From: Intoshia linei
Lineage: Eukaryota > Orthonectida > Rhopaluridae
Reading direction: 5' to 3'
DNA: 64,000 nucleotides
NCBI GenBank assembly: GCA_001642005.1
Contig: LWCA01000006.1
Coordinates: 43,884-107,883, forward strand
Shown: positions 10,701-20,818 of the stretch, in pieces
How positions within the stretch are numbered: position 1 is the stretch's first letter
Layout: every line of letters begins with the position of its first letter
Translations under genes and position numbers: made by a program
The notes under the pieces: generated by a model
The model's database searches: none
What the model was told of the DNA's origin: nothing
What the model saw: only the letters and a program-made list of their open reading frames with translations

Positions 10701-12880
10701 ACTGTTATGTACTTCGTACAAACAACATCCTAGTTTTGCCGAGGGCAAACTTTTTTAATTTTACCAAAAAAATAAATTCAATAATAAAATTTAATTAAAA
10801 ATGCGACACTCACTATTATCAATCCTTTAAAGGAGTGGATCCTAGACTTTAATTTTACATTACCTTTTAATTTAAAATGAATTATTCCCATTTAATTTTA
10901 TTTGGTTAGCATTTTTGTATAGAATTTTAAAAACAATTTTGTGATCCCATTTATTCAATTTATTAGAAATAATGAGTGTATAATCTTAAAAATAAAGCCA
11001 AAATAGTAAATCCAAAAAATTTTCAAAATAGATTAAATTCCATAAAAAATAAAATTGTAAATAAACCGGTATATTTAGTATCTGCTTTCGATGAGTAAAA
11101 AATATCAATTTTGTATCAATAATTAAAGGAATCAACACTTTAAAAAGATATTTCGGATGAATCTTACTAACATTGCCAAGCATTATAATAAATACAAAAA
11201 TGATAATAACAAAGTTGTATTTGGTTGTTGTGGTTAAACTAAAATTTCGTGAAATGTTTTGAAAATGAGTATTTGAGATTAAAATTGAAGCCTTCAAAAT
11301 GAAAAATAGGCATTAAAAAATTTTACAAGCGATTCGTAGCGCCATATAACCCCAGCCGCATCTACAAGCCTCTTGAGGTAAAATTTTAAATTTGGCACAA
11401 AAAATAGTTACGATATTCAAGAATACAACTTTTTAAAGCTCAATTTGGCAAAATAATGCCACCATTTTACAAAAATTTCGTCGACTCCCGAAGAGGGTCT
11501 TAGGGTATGGGACTGATTTAAATGTGATTAACACTTAAAAGTAGCCATTACTCATATATAACATTTACATGTATCTACCCTTATCAAATCTCCCATTAAT
11601 TTGTTTTAAATCAACAGAATTTTAGAAACACTCAATCCATCGCTTTGTAATCATTTTTTAACATATATAAAATAGCCGATAACTAATGGAAAAAAGTTAA
11701 ACAAGATGGTTCAATTCGGAATTTCAAAGACAGAAATAATAACAATGAATCCGGAAACCAGAGAAGTCATATATATAACATGCAAAAAAAAATTAAATTT
11801 TTAGGTGACAAAAAGATGGTCAATTTTTCGTATACAGAATTATGGATCATCCATTGACATATTTACAATGAATTTTGGGAAAGAAGATTATTTCACAATA
11901 AAGTCAAAAGAATGCGGCCAGATAAAAGATTTAATTAGTCGTTATATTGATCTATATTTAAAGGTTTAAGTTTTAATGAAAATTAAATTAAATATTTATT
12001 ATTATAATAAGATTAAATTTTTAGAAAAAAACTAAATCCAAAAAAACTAAATCAAACCCAAACGCTCAAGTTAAAGCAAAGATATCAAACAATGAAGTCA
12101 ACGCACATGGAGGAATAATTATAAAAAAACAAAATACTAGACTAAATACAATGAAGGTTGATAACCAAAACTTTACAAATCATTTAGAGGTGATATATTT
12201 AAATTGTAATAATCAACCTTGAAATAATTTAGCCAAATTTTTCTCAAGTTATCGATTACGGCCAACATCAAGTTGATTTATCAAATGTTGAGCACGCTTT
12301 GAGTCATGTACGACTAGATGTCTCAAATTATGACATGGGAGAATATAATAATCAATTTGTTGAACAAGAGTTTAAAATGAAATCGTCCATGACTGCTATT
12401 GGAACAACATTAGACAATATTGTAGGGAATATCCATGATTTAGTTCAAACAAAAAAAGATGGAATTGCATGTGTTGAACTCAAAAATGTCATTGTTTCCA
12501 ATGTGTAATTTTATGTGATGACAATTAATCATGTTTTATGTAGAGATATTTTAAACGGAACTTTGGCCAACAACTTCAATCAGTTACCAAAACAAAAAAA
12601 AAGTTTAATTTTTAAACAATGCCAACAATTGATTGTTAGCATCACAGATTTAAAATCGCAAAGTTTAGACTCGTCCACAAAGTAATTTACCGATGAATTT
12701 TTTTAAAAATAATTTAGTATGGAATTTAAAAAATTGGCACAGGAAATTGGAGAATATAGTCAAAATTTGATGGAACAAATCAAAGACTTGAAGTTAGACA
12801 ACAAGACAAAGAGAAAAAATAACGAAATCCATAAAAAAGCTATGGAACTTATAGATACCACCACAAAATATATAAAGTAA
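7735..12880 (+). CDS. TLN: Miniature talin: FERM head plus one short helical segment
   Basis: Adaptor linking integrin tails to actin. Thirteen exons stay in frame (7735-7756, 7802-7944, 8005-8131, 8177-8353, 8565-8832, 8922-9000, 10472-10573, 11676-11765, 11805-11963, 12025-12189, 12233-12504, 12544-12681, 12718-12880) and give 634 aa; animal talins are ~2500 aa. F0 (1-60) starts MQIKMIHFQPD. F1 (~60-185) has ITNYHEYGLF. F2 (~190-305) includes SWLDANK, LILKRRFFYS and AEQLKTYGFSVFLVQ. F3 (306-389) keeps KRW at 339-341, the integrin-tail contact. After a basic linker, ~190 helical residues fit roughly rod bundle R1. The vinculin-binding rod, C-terminal actin-binding module and dimerisation helix are absent. 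The stop is followed by AATAAA at 12919 and APC begins at 12947, so no room remains for a rod. Introns 6 (1471 bp) and 7 (1102 bp) hold mobile DNA. The F3 hairpin around 335-338 is shorter than usual, where donor GTCATA at 11766 is weak. Confidence 0.85.
9488..10160. mobile_element. Non-autonomous hAT element in talin intron 6
   Basis: Perfect 8-bp target duplication ATATAGTC at 9480-9487 and 10161-10168. The terminal inverted repeats are CAGCCATTCTCAAC at the left and CAGGCATTCTCAAC at the right (minus strand), of the hAT type. Subterminal GGGGTCCACAGC occurs near both ends in direct orientation. Two short internal frames show no transposase similarity, so the 673-bp copy is non-autonomous. 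Confidence 0.85.
10190..10420 (+). repeat. Dispersed repeat, copy 1
   Basis: It shares TTGACATGTCAAATTTAAC, the run TAGTTATGATATTAAGGAATA and a later CATAAATAAT-type tail with copies at 11340-11520, 37970-38105 and 58540-58820. No termini or coding potential were recognised. Confidence 0.4.
10692..10870 (-). mobile_element. Helitron-like 3' end in talin intron 7
   Basis: The minus-strand copy ends TCAAGCTAG at 10692 and the next base is T. A hairpin with arms GTTTGTAC and GTACATAAC sits ~10 bases inside the end. It shares the block ATTATCAATCCTTTAAAGGA with the copy at 56068-56511. Confidence 0.65.
11340..11520 (+). repeat. Dispersed repeat, copy 2, in talin intron 7
   Basis: Related to 10190-10420 and 58540-58820. 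Shared blocks are TAGTTACGATATTCAAGAATA and TTACAAAAATTTCGTCGA, followed by a GAAGAGGGTCTT-like end. Confidence 0.4.
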
Positions 12881-12918
12881 ACTAAACGTGTTCAAAATTT
12901 ACAAATATTACATATTAA

Positions 12919-12924
12919 AATAAA
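12919..12924 (+). terminator. AATAAA polyadenylation signal of talin
   Basis: AATAAA 39 bp after the talin stop codon and 23 bp before the APC stop codon on the other strand. It supports the view that the short talin really ends at 12880. Confidence 0.6.
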
Positions 12925-12946
12925 ATTCATGAAATTAGTTTATCTA

Positions 12947-15900
12947 TTATGCACTGGAATTTTGGAGATCTCTTTTCACTTTGTTTCGGACGAGTGGTGT
13001 ACTAGTAAATTTTAGAATTGTGGGATTTTGTGGTCTTTGTTGATTCATAGGTTGTGAATGTGAACCAGATGCGTTTGAAACGTGTTCTGAATTGTTTATT
13101 TCGCTTATCAAACTGAGAGGAGAAGTTCGAGAATACGTTAGTGGAGTTCCTTCAACATTGTACACGATATGTGAATCTTCAATAGATCTAATAATAACAA
13201 TACATTTAATTTAAAATTTAAAAAATATAACTTACTCTAAATAAGGAACACGGGAAAAGTTGTATTTGGGAGAGTTGGCCCGAGATCTACAAGTGGGAGT
13301 ACCTTCAACAGCATAATTGACCGTTTTATCCTTATCTTCTGGTTTCTTAAAAGTGTGACAAACACTGTTTTTTGACAAATACATGACAGGAGAACGAGCA
13401 GAAGGTGAATCCTCTACTGCATATGTGCGCATAACATCAGTTTCACCCAATGCACCTTTACTGGTAAGTGTGACGTCTCCATATCTATTATTATTATCTT
13501 TATATTTTATGCGACAATCGCTAGGCGAATCTGGCAAATCGCTATATGCAATTGAAGATTCTGCCATATGAGTACTAAAAACGGAAGAAGGTGCTTTACT
13601 GTTCACTTCGAGGTTACTTAAGGATTCTGGCGTACTTTGCCTGCTATATATCAGAGGTGTTTCATTAAAATTTTCATTATTTGTGAGTTCATATATAAAC
13701 TGAGTCGATTGAGATTCGCCTGTCTTCATAGGTTTATAAATATTTCTTAGGCTATAATCCAAAGGCTTATCTTGTGAAGAAGGCAACCTAAGGCGTTCTT
13801 TAGATTTAGTATTGATTGGATTAGTTTCATAAATTTTTTGAGGTGAATTTGGTTGAATTTGATCTAAATATTTAAAATTAATTGGTCGACCGATATATTT
13901 GAAATTTTGATTTCTTTTTAAAATTGAATTGTTTTTTAATTTTAATATAGGAAATTACTGCAAATATTAAAAAAATGACACGTGGAGAAAGTTGTTTAAT
14001 GGAAACAACTTAACTGATTTAAATTAATCAATTATTTCCAATAGTTACTTTTCAAATTGTCATAGAGGTTTGTGAAAATTAATTTTTCCTTCAGGGGTTT
14101 GTAAAAATATATTTTTTGCTTAAGGATTGTTAAAACTGAATTTTTCCTTTCAGGGTTGGTAAATCTGGAATTTTCACTTGAGGGTTTGTGAAAATTAATT
14201 TTTCACTTAGTGGTTTGTAAAATTTAAATTTTCCTTTTAGGATTCGTAAAACCGGATTTTTAATAAAAATGGTTGGATTTAAGTAGACCCTTTTAAAAAC
14301 TATCCGAAATTTAATGTTTTTTTAAATACTAGGACATTTTTTCATTTTTCAAACAAAGCTAATTGTGGGTTTGAACTAGGAAATAATATCCGATTAATCA
14401 ATTAAAATGTTTTGAAAATGCGAATTTAAAAATTGCGAAGGAATAAATTATATAGATTTTCACCCATATTTTTTATTGGAAATGTGTAGACGTTCAATGA
14501 ACATTTTTTTTTAAAATTGTAGGATCAATATTTACATTTTCAATTTTTATTTTAATTATAATATATATAAAAAATTATTTTTCACCAGGAATACGTAGAT
14601 TTCTGGGATTAAAATTTTGTATTTATATCAACTAAAATAAGCTCTATCAGAATAATCTTTTTTTTAAATTCTCCAACTCGTTTAATTTTCAAAAAAAAGG
14701 ACAATCGGGGTTTTTGATCCGTAAGATGTGAGTTTGGGATGTTAAAATATATTTTGCGAACACCCCCGCTAAAAACTGTAATTGAAATGTGGACTTTATA
14801 AAATTCTAAAACGGGTAGTTATTTAAATAAAGTGGAACACACATATACACAAACAAAAATAGCGTAGCATATTATATAAGGATTATTGGTTTTTATGTTA
14901 AAAATTTTAAATTCCGATTAATCGGATAATCGTTGTTCAAATAACCGGAATTATTCGATAACCAGTTTTTCAAATTTTTGAATAATCAGGACTCCATAGT
15001 TTGAACCATGAAATGTAAGTTTCTGAGGATGAGATTTATCATAATTTTAAAGATTTAAAAACTATCCAATAATTTATGTTTTTTTAATTCTAGGACTATT
15101 TTTATGATAAAAAAAATTATTTCGGTTTTGCCCCTGAATTTTTCAATTTCAGAAAATGAAATTTACAATATAACATCATTCTCAATTATATATTAGAAAC
15201 TAGGTTTTCTAAATTCTAGGACTCTTAATTTTGTAATTAAACGGTAAAACACACAAACAGATTCATTTTTATAAAAGTAGAAGATCAGATGAAGAAATTT
15301 AGGCAGTTTCATTTTTTAGAAAATTAATCAAAATGATAAAATTTTATTAAATTCTGTGAAACGGATTCTAAGGTGGGGTTATTAAAAAATTTTAAAGATG
15401 TAAAACATGGATGTAAATATTCATTTTTTTCGTGCTGTACTGCAAAATGTATCATGAATTGTTGTTAATGCCATGAGATAAAAGAGCTTGAAAAATGCTG
15501 ACTTAGAGATTTATAAAATAACGAAAAAACGTTCAAACTTGTAGCACCCGCATAAAAATATGTTTTTTTAAATAAAAAATTACTATCTTTCACAAAAGTA
15601 TTTAAATTTTTGATGGCTTGACTAGAAGAAATGCAAATAGCTTCATCATCTGTACATTTAATAATTTGTTTCAAGACTGTAATAGCAGATAAATCGACCA
15701 ACAAAGATTTATTTGAATCGATTCTCCCTGAAATGTTCCATAAAATGCCACACAAGTTGCGTATAAGCTGAAAGTATTTATTGAGAGAATGGCGATTAAA
15801 TTTGTTAATTTTGGGTTGATGTGTGACAAAGTATTTCAAATCATTTATAACAATTTCCAAGCATTGAGATTTCCTGAGAATACAACTATAAGTTTCATTT

Positions 15901-17165
15901 TTGGCAATAGTACTTGAAACATTTCTCAGTACATAAGTTGCCAAAATTGATTGTTTTTGTTTACGTATACAGTCCACGAGAAATGGAATTAAATTAGAAT
16001 CTGAACAGATTCGTTTTTTAGAAGAAGTTCCGTGAGCTGAAAGGTTTTGAAGAGACGAAAGAGCAACACTAATACATTTAGTATCCGTACACTTGTAGAT
16101 TGTGCCAGTTATAGATTCAATTATCCCTGATTTTAAAATATTTTTTTTTGCAGTTATATCAGATTTTAAGGCTAAATTATTAATCAATAAACAAGCCATT
16201 TGCATAAGAGATTCATTTTTATTATATTCAATTTGCTTTCTTAAACCAAGAAGCCATTCTGCACGGGAACAAAAATTGGATTTATGATGTGGGTTCATAT
16301 GAGTGACGTTGGCTAAAATTGCACAAGCATTTCTTCTAACAAGTAAATTTTGTTCGTCTTTATTCGGTTGAAACAGGTACATAAAATTTGCCACACTTTG
16401 TAAACCTCCAAGTAGAGAAATTGCTTCACAGTAATTTGCCTGGTAGGATAACTTCATCAAGGTGTGAACTACACTGGAAGGATCGTCTTCAAGTGTTTCT
16501 TCCAGGCTCGTGTCTGCAGTTTCCAATAAATATAAAGATTTATTGACATCAGAATTTAACGCTTTTTTATTCAATTTACTCGACTTGAATTTTTCCTTTC
16601 TTTTTAAATGCTGTAAATATTCACAATAACATGTAATTTGGTCTATTAATTGCAATACACGAATTTCGTAATTGTTATCTTTTCTGAAATTGATGATATT
16701 GTGTAGAGTTCTAGACGATCTTCGGCTTAATTCTACATTATCTTCCTCGTTATAAATCATGTCTACCAATTTAGGGATACAACCAGCCTCCCTAAGTAAT
16801 AAACATTGATTTTGAGATGAACTTAAGGTTAATAAAATCTTACTTAATTGGTTCATATCCTGATAACCGAGAATACTGAGAATAAAGAAAATTAATCTGT
16901 CTTGGTGCGAATCAAATTTACTTTTTGCCACAATCGTTTTATCAAAATCAATGTTATAGCTTTTTTCGTTTTTTATAGACAGGTTTTGAAACGAAGTCAA
17001 ATCAGATGGTGCTAATCCAAAATGTTCTTCATTTTCACCAAGTATACATCCTGATCTATAAGAGAATACTGAAGAAAAATCTTCGAAATCGCTTGAATCG
17101 GAACTCACACATTTTTTGTCTAGTGCTTTTCCTGAATGTGTATTTTGGTATATTTCTCTCCCCAT
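12947..17165 (-). CDS. APC: Shortened adenomatous polyposis coli (APC) protein
   Basis: Wnt-pathway scaffold that binds beta-catenin and microtubules. The first exon (17165 to ~15500) encodes an acidic N-terminus and an Armadillo array; the signature LHNIINF...EIRVLQLIDQI and ALSSLQNLSAHG match APC rather than other Arm proteins. A middle exon (~13925-13236) has 15-aa-like repeats (RPINFKYL, KPLDYSL) and 20-aa-like repeats (YAVEDSPSA, YAVEGTPTC). The last exon (13187-12947) adds YNVEGTPLTYSR and stops. The 13236/13187 junction keeps frame inside a 20-aa repeat. Total is near 850-880 aa against ~2800 in vertebrates. I see no N-terminal oligomerisation coil, no SAMP (axin-binding) repeats, no basic or EB1-binding tail. 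The junction between Arm and middle exons is unresolved: the obvious CAG near 13951 is followed by an in-frame stop. The large intron carries a minisatellite and a Helitron copy. Confidence 0.8.
14062..14275 (+). repeat. Degenerate minisatellite array 1, in APC intron
   Basis: About six imperfect copies of a ~35-40 bp unit of the form AATTTTTCCTTNAGGGTTNG plus TAAAA. Related arrays lie at 20070, 33065, 36610, 45540 and 49555. Confidence 0.6.
14395..14882 (-). mobile_element. Helitron-like element, 5' half
   Basis: Minus-strand copy whose 5' end is A|TCCTTATATAATATG at 14882. Internal blocks are shared with the other copies, such as ACACATTTCCAATAA on its minus strand. The CTAG end is missing. 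Confidence 0.6.
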
Positions 17166-18670
17166 AAATTTAAATTTTCATATTTTAAATGTACAATAAA
17201 CTAAACAATTTAACTCCATCTCTATGATTATTCCAGATTACGCGCCATTTATCGTTTTATTTTTAACATTTGCGAAATAGACTTTTGTAACAATAAATAT
17301 AAGTAATTTTGACAATATTGATAAATCGAGTCGTAAAATTACAGTTAGGTTGAACTTGAAAAATTACCGATATCTTTTGAAATTGAATCATTTGTTAATT
17401 AGTTTATCATCACAAATTGCAGTATTAATTCTTAATTCTAAGATTTTTTGTTTCTATTTACATTACTGTATTTATTAATTTTATCTTAGTTGTTTATGCA
17501 TTAAGTGGTTCTCAATGTGGGCGTTAGCGCCCTCAAGGGAGTTTTCAAAATTTAGGGGCGCTGCAATCAAAATTGTAAGATCAATATTTACATTTTTATT
17601 TTAATCGAAATATTTCAAAAATTTTAGTTGATAATATATTAAAAATTATCTTTCACCGGGAATGCGCAGATTTCTTGGGTTGCAATTTTGTATTTATATC
17701 AACTGGAATAAACTCTATCAGAATAATCTTTTTTTTAATTTTCGGAATATTTATTATTTCACATTTTTTGTTTTAATAAAATATTTCGGAAAAAAAATAT
17801 ATGAATATTAAATGCTTGTTTTGACCGTGAAGTCGTCACTTATTCGGATTGAAATTTTTTATATGTGCTAACAGGATACAAATGTTTAATTAAATGATAC
17901 CTGTAAATTTTTTGAAATTCTAGGGCTGTTTTCATTAAAAAGAGAAAGGTAATTTGGGGTTTTGGCCCTGAAGATATAATTTTTTTAAATTTAAATTTAT
18001 GATAATGTTTATGATTTTTAAATCCGCATCAGCTTATATATTGTTTTAAATTCTCCAACTCGTTTGATTTTTAAATCGAGAGACAACAGGGGTTTTTGAC
18101 CCGTAAGATGTGAAATTGGGAGGTTGAAAATTATCTTATTATACGTCCCGGAAAAAACTGTAATTGAAATGTGGTCTTTAAAAAATTTTAAAGGTGGTAG
18201 TTATTTCAATAAAGTGGAACATACACATAGACACAATCAAAAATCTTAGCCTTTTATATAAGTTAGGATAGTATACACAGAAAGTGAAAGAGTAAAATGG
18301 CAAGCGTCTCTGATCAAAATTCTCCAAATTATTTTTTATTTCAGTGTAAACATAAAACTGTTATACGCGACTTTATCCGATTCTTCACCATAATATTTCA
18401 AAAAAAAGTACTAAAATTCACACGACTAGTAGACGACAATCTTTAGAAAAATTGAAAATTTACCATCATTTCAACATTGCATTTTATATCATCCCCAATA
18501 TTCTGTTGAAAAGTATAAAATTAAAGAAAATATCCCATTTCTGAGAACCCAAAAGTCCGCAAGCCCACAAGATTAATAGATTTAGTTTGGTGTATCCTCG
18601 TATAACGAACCGATTTAAACATAAAATATAACATAAATAATAATCAGTGACGTCATATTTATTTAAATAT
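17166..18670. other. Intergenic region between APC and the membrane-protein gene
   Basis: No exon seen. At ~17510 a TGGTTCTCAATGTGGGC sequence resembles a hAT left end, but I found no partner. From ~17560 to 18268 the region is a Helitron-like copy. The remainder is AT-rich. Confidence 0.5.
17560..18268 (-). mobile_element. Helitron-like element
   Basis: Minus-strand copy; its 5' end is A|TCCTAACTTATATAAAAG at 18268. It carries the family's internal blocks, including GACCCGTAAGATGTGA, TTTTGGCCCTGAAGAT and TATTTATATCAACTGGAATA as written on the plus strand. Confidence 0.65.
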
Positions 18671-19635
18671 TTAAATATTCATTAAATTGTTGGCTTCGTC
18701 CATGTTGATATCATAATTTGGTTCATTGTTCATCTTGTAAAATTGTGATCGCTTATAAATGTACAATTTTCTTTGAATGTATTTACGGCTAATGAGACCA
18801 GAAAAGAATATTACAATGCATATAATAAATATTGTAAGAATTACATATACAGCTTTTGAACTACCCTAAATTTACAATTAAAATCGATGAAATTCATATA
18901 AATTGACTAATTACTTAATTTGTAGTCACGCAACTTTTTTGTTCACTTTACGAATTGTTTCAACTCAACCATTAGTACCCCTTAAGAAAAATTATCATTA
19001 TGAATGAATATTTAAAAAAACTACAGCTTAAAATAAATTCCAATTTCTCATTTTACAGTTATTTTAGGATCTCGTACACGAATAAATAAAAATGTGATAA
19101 AAAATATTTTAAAACGTATTCATGTATACACTCTATTATAATCACTGTTAACCGAGGTCAAACATTTATTTAACACTTCCGAATTGTTAATGAATATAAT
19201 TGTTTACTGTATCTGGAATAGTTTTAATTTTAGTCAAACTTTTATTCAATTCTTTCTTTAAAGTATTCTCAACTTTTATCAATTTTTTAATCTTTTCTTT
19301 TGTTTCTTCCTTTTCTTCAAGTGTCAAGTCTTCCTTCGCTTGCCAATTCATTAATGTCTAAACGATTTTTATAAACATTAATTTATTTTAACGTTTATTT
19401 TCCCTCTAACGTAATCAACAAGTTGATATAATCCAACAACATTTGATACTTTGTTTGTTGCGTGTGATATATCGGTAGGAACATAATTGTAAAGAAAATT
19501 CAAATAACTTTCTGATGTAGTGTCATTTATCGTTAGGGCGCACTTTATTTGAATAAATAACAGTATAACTAAAAAGTAATTAATATTAGTAAAATGTCTC
19601 CAACCATAGACGCTCCTGAAATATATATTTTTCAT
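18671..19635 (-). CDS. Unrecognised single-pass membrane protein
   Basis: Three exons (19635-19393, 19357-19208, 18865-18671) join in frame and give 195 aa. The N-terminus has a hydrophobic segment FLVILLFIQI consistent with a signal peptide. Residues 82-131 are highly charged and predicted to be helical (EEKEETKEKIKKLI), perhaps a short coiled coil. Residues ~135-155 form a clear transmembrane segment (VILTIFIICIVIFF), then a basic, tyrosine-containing tail of ~40 residues. The layout suggests a type I membrane protein with a small ectodomain. I do not recognise the family. An extra small exon inside the 342-bp second intron is possible, and other starts cannot be excluded. Confidence 0.5.
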
Positions 19636-19690
19636 TGATTTAATATTTGCTTGTATAATGTAAATATTGTAAAAACTTTAGTATATAATA

Positions 19691-19790
19691 TCCTTACATG
19701 TATAAAATGCTTTGTTTGTCTGTGTGTGTTATCGTTTATTTCAATAACTACGCGTCTTAGAATTTTATAAAGTCCACAATGAATCATCAG
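19691..19790 (+). mobile_element. Helitron-like 5' end fragment
   Basis: It starts A|TCCTTACATGTATAAAATGC at 19691 and continues into the block GTCTTAGAATTTTATAAAGT, then loses similarity. Confidence 0.6.
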
Positions 19791-19884
19791 TGATGATATA
19801 ATTAATGAGAGTTTTGTTGTTGTTTATCGTAAACAAGTTTATCATATCTGGTTTTGTTTGAGATAAACCAACTCTTTTAGTGTT

Positions 19885-20010
19885 TTAGGTACCAGTTGAC
19901 AAGGTGTCAGTATAAATAATGGATTATCAGTAGTTAAATTGGAAGGGCAATAAAAAAATCATTTTGTCAGTACTTTAAATATACTGTCAGTATTTAAATT
20001 GAATGTTCTG
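19885..20010. repeat. Dispersed TGTCAGTA repeat, copy 1
   Basis: Near-identical to part of 37625-37880: GTGTCAGTATAAATAAT, ATTGGAAGGGCAATAAAAAA and ATTTTGTCAGTACTTTAAAT. The octamer TGTCAGTA recurs several times within each copy. Confidence 0.5.
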
Positions 20011-20069
20011 TATAAATTGAAACTGACTTAAAATGCTTTTGTAAAATATATTATAATACTCTATCGATG

Positions 20070-20310
20070 TTTCCATTAATGGTTGGTAAAAGTGGATTAT
20101 TCCCTTAAGGGTAGGTAAAACTCGATTTTTCCATTAAAGGTTGGTAAAAGTGGGTTTTCCCATAAGTGTTATTAAAATTGGGATGTTTCCTTAGGGGTTT
20201 GTAAAAGTGGAATTTTCCCTAAAGGGTTTTTAAAACCGAATTTTTCCTTTTAGGGTTGGTAAAATTGGGATTTTTCTCGTAAATTTTGTTTTTTAGTAAA
20301 AATGGTTGGG
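20070..20310 (+). repeat. Degenerate minisatellite array 2
   Basis: Roughly six to seven imperfect ~37-bp units of the form GGTTGGTAAAANTGGATTTTT with CCCTTAAG. Same family and orientation as the 14062 array. Confidence 0.6.
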
Positions 20311-20818
20311 TTGAATAATATTTTCATATAATGAAATATTAATTTTCAATCAATTTATGAATTATAATTTCAGTTCAAATGATACGCAATAAACAAAATA
20401 AAATTTATATACAAATGTAAATGTTAGAGTTATTTTGGTTTTTTTGTCAAATGTAATCACTATTGTTTTATAATGAATTAACCCAATTGATTTCATTGTT
20501 TATAAAATTAATTTAATTTTTTTGATATAAATGAATACAACCTATATAAAAATCATCCGCCAAGGTTAGATACGTAAAATATACAATTGAAATTGTTGTT
20601 TTGTAATACCTCATAATGTTGACTTAAAAATAAAACATTTCGAATAATTTCCAGGAAATTAGATCAATTGTTTATTTATCATGACCCTATTAATAAAATT
20701 TAAAATTTGTGGTAAACTGTTGCATTGTTAATAAATTTCAATTAATAATGTATGAAATAAAATAATTTCTACAATAGTTATCGATTAATCCCAAAAATAA
20801 TTTCAATTCAAGGAAACT

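Noticed and set aside
13940-13960. CAG at ~13951 as the APC middle-exon acceptor
   Set aside because: The phase needed to read the beta-catenin repeats gives an immediate TAA. The true acceptor is left open.
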